From Syngnathus acus (lineage: Eukaryota > Chordata > Actinopteri > Syngnathiformes > Syngnathidae), in the NCBI RefSeq assembly GCF_901709675.1, contig NC_051088.1:5357664-5421663 (forward strand): a stretch of 64,000 nucleotides of DNA. The letters run 5' to 3'. The notes beneath the pieces were generated by a model. That model was not told where the DNA came from. It saw only the letters and a list, made by a program, of their open reading frames with translations, and did no database searches. Shown piece by piece: positions 58,150 through 64,000 of this stretch. The first letter of the stretch is position 1. The number at the start of each line of letters is the position of its first letter. Position numbers and translations under genes: made by a program.

Positions 58150-58938
58150 GGTGTCAGAGAGCTGGTGTCCTCCTCACCTGCAAATAATGTTGAGAGTCAT
58201 TCACCTCAATTGTATGTAGTATGTGTGCAGCATACGCTTATTTGAGATAAATAGTGTGTGATGGAACTGATATTAACAGACTAATAGAGGGAGGATTCGT
58301 AAAGCTGACTGTCCGCTAAATTGAAGCACGGCGTCCAACAAACACACGATACAGAATAAAATTTTTGTTTTGTACTTTTTTTCATGGCTGCAAAACACCA
58401 GTTCACCACAAATTTCTTGTAAATTATATATCTATTTAATTATTAATAAATATTGTAAAATTAATGTATACACACATCAGTAAAAGCAAAACTTTTTAAT
58501 TAAAAAATTATTCAGAATTTAAGTTACACTTGGCTTCAACAATTTCAAGAGGCACTCCAAATGTTGACCATCATAGACTTTGTTTAACGATGTACATTAT
58601 ATGGCAACTACTGCTTAGGTGATGTTGTCCAAGTATTCAATGAGATTGCTGTACATGCATATTCAATTTCTTATCTAAGAGCCACCAATTTAGTCAGTTT
58701 CCTGCAATACACAACTTACTTCAATGTAGGCCTAAATGCACATAAAATACATATGTAGCAGTTGCAATGTCATTGGACATTGACCACCAAAGTTTACGTT
58801 TACTGATTATTTTGACCAATTGTAAACACCGTCTGCTCCTGCTGTGCGCGCTTTGGCCTCTTAAGGGCAGTATGGTGTCATACGTGCATGGAGAACACAC
58901 AATTTGAGTTTAGCTCAAAGTTGCTTTTGAGATTTATT
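58150..58938. other. ppp1r3d upstream region
   Basis: Contains the acceptor-like TTATTTGCAG (minus, near 58180) and AT-rich DNA. No further exon or promoter motif could be assigned. Confidence 0.4.
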
Positions 58939-59361
58939 CATCCATCCATCCATCCATTTTCTGAACCGCTTAGTCCCCACGGGGGTCGCGGGTGTGCTGG
59001 AGCCAGCTCAGTGGCCTAGTGGTAGAGTGTCCACCCTGAGACTGGAAGGTTGTGGGTTCAAACCCCGGCCGGGTCATACCAAAGACTATAAAAATGGGAC
59101 CCATTGCCTCCCTGCTTGGCACTCAGCATTAAGGGTTGGAATTGGGGGGTTAGATCACCAACTGATTCCCGAGCGCGGCACCGCTGCTGCTCACTGCTCC
59201 CCTCTCCCCCAGGGGATGGATTAAAATCACACGGGGATGGGTTAAATGCCGAGGACAAATTTCACCACACCCAGGTGTGTGTGTGACGATCATTGGGACT
59301 TTAATCTTTAATCTTTAATCGGGCAGTAGGGGGACACCCTGAACCGGTTGCCAGCCAATTT
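58939..59361 (+). repeat. Teleost dispersed repeat split by a SINE
   Basis: The left part (58939-59004) runs from CATCCATCCATCC through CTGAACCGCTTAG to GCTGGAGCC. The right part (59321-59361) resumes at GGGCAGTAGG and continues through ACCCTGAACCGGTTGCCAG. Relative to the copy at 7936 about 16 bp (TATCCCAGCCGTCATC) are missing at the break, where the SINE at 59005-59320 lies. Confidence 0.8.
59005..59320 (+). repeat. tRNA-derived SINE inserted in another repeat
   Basis: The head AGCTCAGTGGCCTAGTGGTA GAGTGTCC (A-box region) and GGTTCAAACCC (B box) form a pol III-type promoter. The body contains GGGACCCATTGCCTCCC and CACTGCTCCCCTCTCCCCC, and the tail has CACACCCAGGTGTGTGTG then three TTTAATC units. 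Little divergence, so relatively young. It is a SINE, not a functional tRNA: it lacks a proper acceptor stem and anticodon arm. Confidence 0.85.
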
Positions 59362-60635
59362 TATGTGAGCGGTATACATAACTCGAAGACTGATTTAATT
59401 GCCCGTAATTGTGAAAGGGGACCAGTCCAGGAATAAGTCACTGACAGAAAGAAACTCTGATTCGAGCCCAGGCGTAGTTCTCAGACAGCTGGGAGGATCA
59501 GATTGGAAAAAAGATAAAGGATGAATAGATAATTATTTCGTACAGTTTATTTTACAAAACGGACGCCCGATTTTTGTTTATTTTATTTTTTTCAGTTTAA
59601 TGTATTTACATACGACAACCCAAAAAATAAAACAATAAAAATGCGCTGTCAGGGTCCAAATTTGATGGGGGAAAGGCAAGGGTATGTTAAAACTTAACTG
59701 AAAGGCAGAAAATAACGGATGGGCCTGTATTTGACGAGTACGTGCAAGGCTGCACGTAAGGTATGTTGAAGTTGTGCTTCAATAAATTCATTAAGAGACA
59801 TAAACTTTATCTCACCATAGAACAATCGCGGATCTGTGTTTCAGGCTGCAGCCTCGACTTGATCCTTCATTTCCGTGTGTTTCGGCGATATGACTTGATC
59901 TGTAACTTTAGCCCCATAAACGTCAAACAAGAAAAGAAAAATGCACCATTCCAGCTTCTTTCGATAACCATTTGTTATGGAGCGTGCAACATTTTAGGAA
60001 GCTGCACATGAACTGGTGTTTTATGGGAGATTGAGTGATATTAAATTAGGTGGTCCACGTTTAAGACAAATACAGCATGTTTTCTCGTAGCTGTCTTCTT
60101 CAGCTCCAGATATACGCTATCGCTGTTTTTTTTTAACGGTGAAGCAGACGAACTATCTGACTTTATTCTGATTTAAAAACCACGCCTGAAAGCTTAAACT
60201 TCAAGTCCCACAATGCACCTATACAGTTGACGTCAGGACTGACAGCGAGCCAGTCACTGGCAGGTAAACAAACCTGTCACTGGCTGGGAAGGCGAGCCAA
60301 ACAAAGCGAATAACCTCTCTGGCCATGTTATTTATTTTATAATGGCGATAGTGCGGACGTACAAAAGACAATACGTAAGTTATGCTCCTATGGAATCGAA
60401 GCTGATATGTTGCCGAAAAGTAGAAGCTAAATGGGAAGGTGGTATAGCTACACGCTCGGCAGAGGCATGCAGCGATCCATACTGACGCATGATGCACTGC
60501 AGTACTTTTACTTTTTGCAGTACTGCTAACATCCTACAGCAAAACATCCAATCCAATAGAGCTTTTATTCTCTTTCGCTCGAGTGTTAATTACCTTGGCA
60601 GACTCAAATGACCATCACCGCTGCAAAACTACAAC
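59362..60635. other. fam217b upstream region
   Basis: No other gene. A CpG-containing segment around 60350-60480 with a possible 5' UTR exon end (AAAAGACAATAC followed by GTAAGT at 60375) suggests the fam217b promoter and leader, but this is inferred from position and one donor-like site. Confidence 0.4.
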
Positions 60636-62635
60636 ATGGGGCCCATCATACAAGAGCGCGCAGCATCCACGACACTGAAACGCGTCGTTTCCAAAGAGAA
60701 GATCCGCGTCAAAAACACGGAAAATAGCGGACCAAATACAAGGTAGGACTTCAAATGATTAACTTATATTGTATCGGGCGCTTATTAGATAACCGTGACC
60801 CATCTTTGTTTTCACAGTTTAAAGAAAGGGAAGAAAATGAAGAAAGCAGTCGGCCAAGTGCAAAGTGGCCTGCCAGGACCAGGTCAAAACCAAAACGTCG
60901 TGGGAACAGTGCAGCAGGTGAATTAACGTCAAATATATGTTACATATACAAAACCTTTTTGTGCAAACTTGATTGTCATGGTATTCTGATTTCATATAAT
61001 GGATATGTTTTAACGATCTAAAATTTGCTTTGACACTGTTGCAAATTGTAGTCTATGAAGAGGTTTTTTTTTTTTTTACAGGGTTCACAGCCAAGAAGTT
61101 CCAAGTTTAAATCCGGCACCTCTCAGAATACAAGCAAACTCCCCAGGTATATTTTGAGGAAACGATTGTATTAATACCCAAAGCTCTGTTTCAGGTAAAC
61201 ACAATTTTTGAATGCTCACAAGCTTTAGATTTCCATGTGTGTTTGTCTTTCCCACAGCCCGGTAGAAGCGCGAGATGCAAGACCTCAACTTGGCCAACAT
61301 TCGAGTGTGCACAAAAATGAGGAAAGGAGAAGCCATCACCGGGCATCACAATGCAATACTGAGCTACAACCGAATCACAGGGGGATGGGCAAGAATCGAC
61401 GAGCACTCTCTCTTCCGCTTTCCCCTATATCGGGACTACGACACATGCCGGGGCATTCCCCAACCCTTGTACCAGAGGCCCTGCAGGACCCCTACAAGAT
61501 TGACGACAGTGACAGTGCCAGTGACCTATCTGATTCGGAGAGGTTGCCTGTGCTGCCATCGCCTTGTACTCCTTGTACACCTCCTCATCTAAATCTGCGA
61601 GCTGAGGCCATTGATTCTAGTGATTTCCCACTGGACATCCCCGGACCACATGGCAATGGAAATGATGATGATGAGGGGGAGACACCTACCCACTGTTACC
61701 CAGACTTTCTTCCGCCACCTTTCAACACCTGGAGCCTTAGACAGCTTGCAGTGTTTCTTCATACAGAGGGACGTGGGGCCCCCAGGCCTAAACCGGTTGG
61801 GCCTTTGGAGAGATTCCTGGAGAGATTACTGCAGTTAGAGTGGCTCCAGATTCAAACCGTTCAAGCTGAGAGCAGCCGCCCACCTGGGAGACACACAAAG
61901 CCTCAGACCACATCTGGTCACTCACCTAGACCTCACACAGCTCCATCATCCCGACTTAACTCCCCAAAAGGGCTGCGGCACAACCAGCGAGCCTTCCCAT
62001 ATGTCATCAACCCGCCGTCACCTGCGTCTGCTGCCGCACAATCCCGCCTGCCAGTTTGCACCCATTGTCACATTCCCTACCCTTTGTGCAACGGGAGTTG
62101 TTCTGCATACGCCTACCAGCGCCACTCTCGTCTCAGCCCACTGCTGGAGCGTAGAACCCGACCAGGGGCGCCTGTGAAGAGGAACTGCAGTGAAACACAA
62201 GAAGTCACCAAAGAAGGTAGGAGCCAAGGAGCACAAGGCGGAGGTGGAGCCCAGTTTCCAGTGAGCCCCTCAGCAGGAATGAGTCATCTCAGGCACATGC
62301 ATGCAGCAGGCAATGCTCGAAAACAACCCCAGGAAATGGGAACAAACCCACATGCTAGAGGTCAGGTGAGGAAAAGTCGAGTTAGAACCAACTCTGAAAC
62401 CGATGTTAAGAAGGAACCCGGTGTGGTTAAAGCAGCAGGCAGTGACAAACTCGCAGTAGGGCCAAGTAAGAAGGGGGCTATCACCTCAAAGAAATTAGAA
62501 GACTGGCAGAGGACACCAGCAGAAGGTCAGGCATCTAAAACCACCATGAAAATAGCTGCTAAAGCGCCACAGTCTCTTTCTAAAGCGCCTTCTAATGGTG
62601 CAAAATCAAAAAATGTCCAATCTGCTACAAAATAA
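60636..62635 (+). CDS. fam217b: FAM217B protein
   Basis: Four coding exons: 60636-60742, 60818-60917, 61082-61146, 61258-62635 (stop TAA). The phases close; about 549 aa (human about 380). The function of the family is unknown. The signature is the block DSDSASDLSDSERLPVLPSP followed by LNLRAEAID, then YPDFLPPPFNTWSLRQLAVF and LERLLQLEWLQIQTVQAE, which closely match human FAM217B (NFLPSPFSSWDLRDMAL, LIQLEWLQVQTVQ). The rest is low-complexity, basic and probably disordered, including a C-rich stretch CTHCHIPYPLCNGSC (about residues 349-363). The gene lies next to ppp1r3d as in mammals, transcribed divergently. The first three small exons encode a basic N-terminus; they are set by phase and splice sites and are less certain than the last exon. 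Confidence 0.92.
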
Positions 62636-63540
62636 GATAGTAACAAAATAATAAGTCAGCCTATAGTGCTTTATTACTCTGTGATCTCTTGGCACTAGAG
62701 CTTGAACCTATGCTTGCTTTCTATCTATTACTAACACCTTGTGATGTTATGCCAGTGTCCAGATAACTTTCAAGAGGTACCATATGACAATATAACTATC
62801 AGAATTTCAAAGCACAACATTATATGGAACAGCAAATAACCAATACAACGTTGCAGTACAAGCAGCAGGGCGATTGTGTCCTCAGAAAACTCATGCAATT
62901 TCAACCAAACTATAATGCATAGTTATTTTCTTGTTATGCTACTAATGTCTAAAAGGCATGAAATTGGCAATCACTTGCCAGCTTTCAACGTAAATAATAC
63001 ATAGTGATGCTTACCAGCTATTGATATACACACATTTTGTCTCTGAATAATAATCATAGCCATTGGTGATACAATTTTAATGTAATGTGTTTTCAGTATT
63101 TTATTTATTTATTTATTTATTTATTCACTCACTCACTCACTTTGCTTTTTGGTGCCTCATTTTAAGACATGTCCTATGTGTTTATTGCATCCCTGTCTGA
63201 AAACCGAGCTTATTGATAAATTGCAGTGCACTGAAGGAAAGTGTGCTAGTTTTACATGTGCGAATAGTGTCACATTTTTGTTCAAAAGGGCTTCTTGTGT
63301 GTTAACACGTGGATGGTCGTCTTGGAAAATGAATTGTATTTTTTGCATAGAGCTCTTACGAAATTGATGGTAATGTTTGCTATGAATGTAAATGGATATT
63401 TTTCCAAATTTTATACACCATAGTTATATTTGTGTAATGTATTGTGTTGGAGTTGTATTCATCATTGTCATCATTATGTTTACATGTGTCATATACATCA
63501 TGAAAAATATTTATTAAAAAACACCTAAATATGTCGACTG
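62636..63540 (+). other. fam217b 3' UTR
   Basis: Sequence after the fam217b stop, with a TTTA run then a CACT run at 63101-63141. An ATTAAA at 63513-63518 is the best poly(A) signal candidate, about 880 bp after the stop. No coding evidence. Confidence 0.5.
63101..63141. repeat. TTTA then CACT simple repeats
   Basis: Six TTTA units followed by four CACT units. A simple repeat in the presumed fam217b 3' UTR. Confidence 0.9.
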
Positions 63541-64000
63541 TGCTGTCTCATTCTTAACTCGTGGTTAAGTGGAATGTTATAAGACTACACATATGTATGC
63601 TAGGTCGAGACATGGCTTACAGTACATTGATATTATACTTTATAACACGTTTTGTAATTGTCTGAATATTATGCACACAAGGAGCAAACTGCAGTGCTCA
63701 TGTTGACTTTCATTACAAAATGCAAATTTGGACTTTAGTCATTCTGAATTTGACCTAATACAGCTATACTAAGATTTCAGTTACCAGACCAGAATTTTAG
63801 GCTTTAAAGGCTTGGTATATGCTGTGGTTAAAAAAAACAGCTGTAGCAGAGTAATTGAGTGACAGACAACCAGGGGTCAGTATTTGCAACCTTTACCAAG
63901 GCACATACAAGAGAAATCGGACACACCATCAAACAAACATGTCAGAAAAAGTGTACAAAACTAAATTCATCATGATGTCTCAATTTATTCACACACATTT
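63541..64000. other. Window end, nothing recognised
   Basis: AT-rich sequence downstream of fam217b with no exon, RNA gene or repeat that I can support. Confidence 0.4.

Noticed and set aside
57758-58219. 153-codon open frame on the plus strand
   Set aside because: It is antisense to ppp1r3d, whose minus-strand protein is clearly conserved; the open frame is a shadow.
59005-59080. Possible tRNA gene
   Set aside because: A and B boxes are present but stems do not fold as a tRNA, and the sequence continues into a SINE body and tail.

Overview
This is a stretch of vertebrate nuclear DNA, almost certainly from a ray-finned (teleost) fish. The reasons are spliced genes with GT-AG introns, vertebrate gene families that read best against fish or human orthologues, and many teleost-type repeats: Tc1/mariner, hAT and Harbinger relics, tRNA-derived SINEs, and the dispersed element that opens with CATCCATCCATCC and a CTGAACCGCTTAG-type motif. 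No species can be fixed from sequence alone; the compact introns suit a percomorph. There are no bacterial-style operons, CRISPR arrays or viral genomes.

Layout: 1-5033 is gene-poor, with a Tc1-like relic and a frameshifted Harbinger transposase tail. A secreted three-WAP-domain gene (wfdc2-like, +) lies at 5034-5854. pigt (GPI transamidase subunit, -, 11 coding exons) spans 7508-13369. An 800-bp divergent intergenic segment holding a perfect 22-bp inverted repeat separates it from phactr3 (+, 12 coding exons, 14173-37655), which has a 14-kb first intron and a 4.7-kb seventh intron. After a truncated hAT transposon at 38231-39629 comes sycp2 (-, 44 coding exons plus a 5' leader exon, 40360 to about 56350). 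Next are the intron-free ppp1r3d coding region (-, 57226-58149) and fam217b (+, 4 coding exons, 60636-62635).

I rebuilt exon structures by hand from splice sites, reading-frame phase and remembered family sequence. In all six genes the phases close from start codon to stop codon. Predicted lengths are about 170 aa (WAP protein), 620 aa (PIGT), 547 aa (PHACTR3), 1372 aa (SYCP2), 307 aa (PPP1R3D) and 549 aa (FAM217B). The gene order matches two blocks that are far apart on human 20q13 (WFDC2/PIGT, and PHACTR3/SYCP2/FAM217B/PPP1R3D) and are adjacent here. The genes are not one pathway; they are syntenic neighbours with unrelated roles (secreted antiprotease-type protein, GPI anchoring, actin/PP1 regulation, meiosis, glycogen/PP1 targeting, unknown).

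Most interesting observations: (1) a sycp2 intron that fits only as an AT-AC intron (ATAAGT...CAC), with no workable GT-AG alternative; (2) phactr3 appears to have lost its N-terminal RPEL actin-binding motif while keeping the basic motif before it and the three C-terminal RPELs; (3) two hAT elements with near-perfect 8-bp target duplications and remnants of BED fingers; (4) a SINE nested in another repeat with a small target deletion instead of a duplication; (5) two strikingly perfect palindromes.
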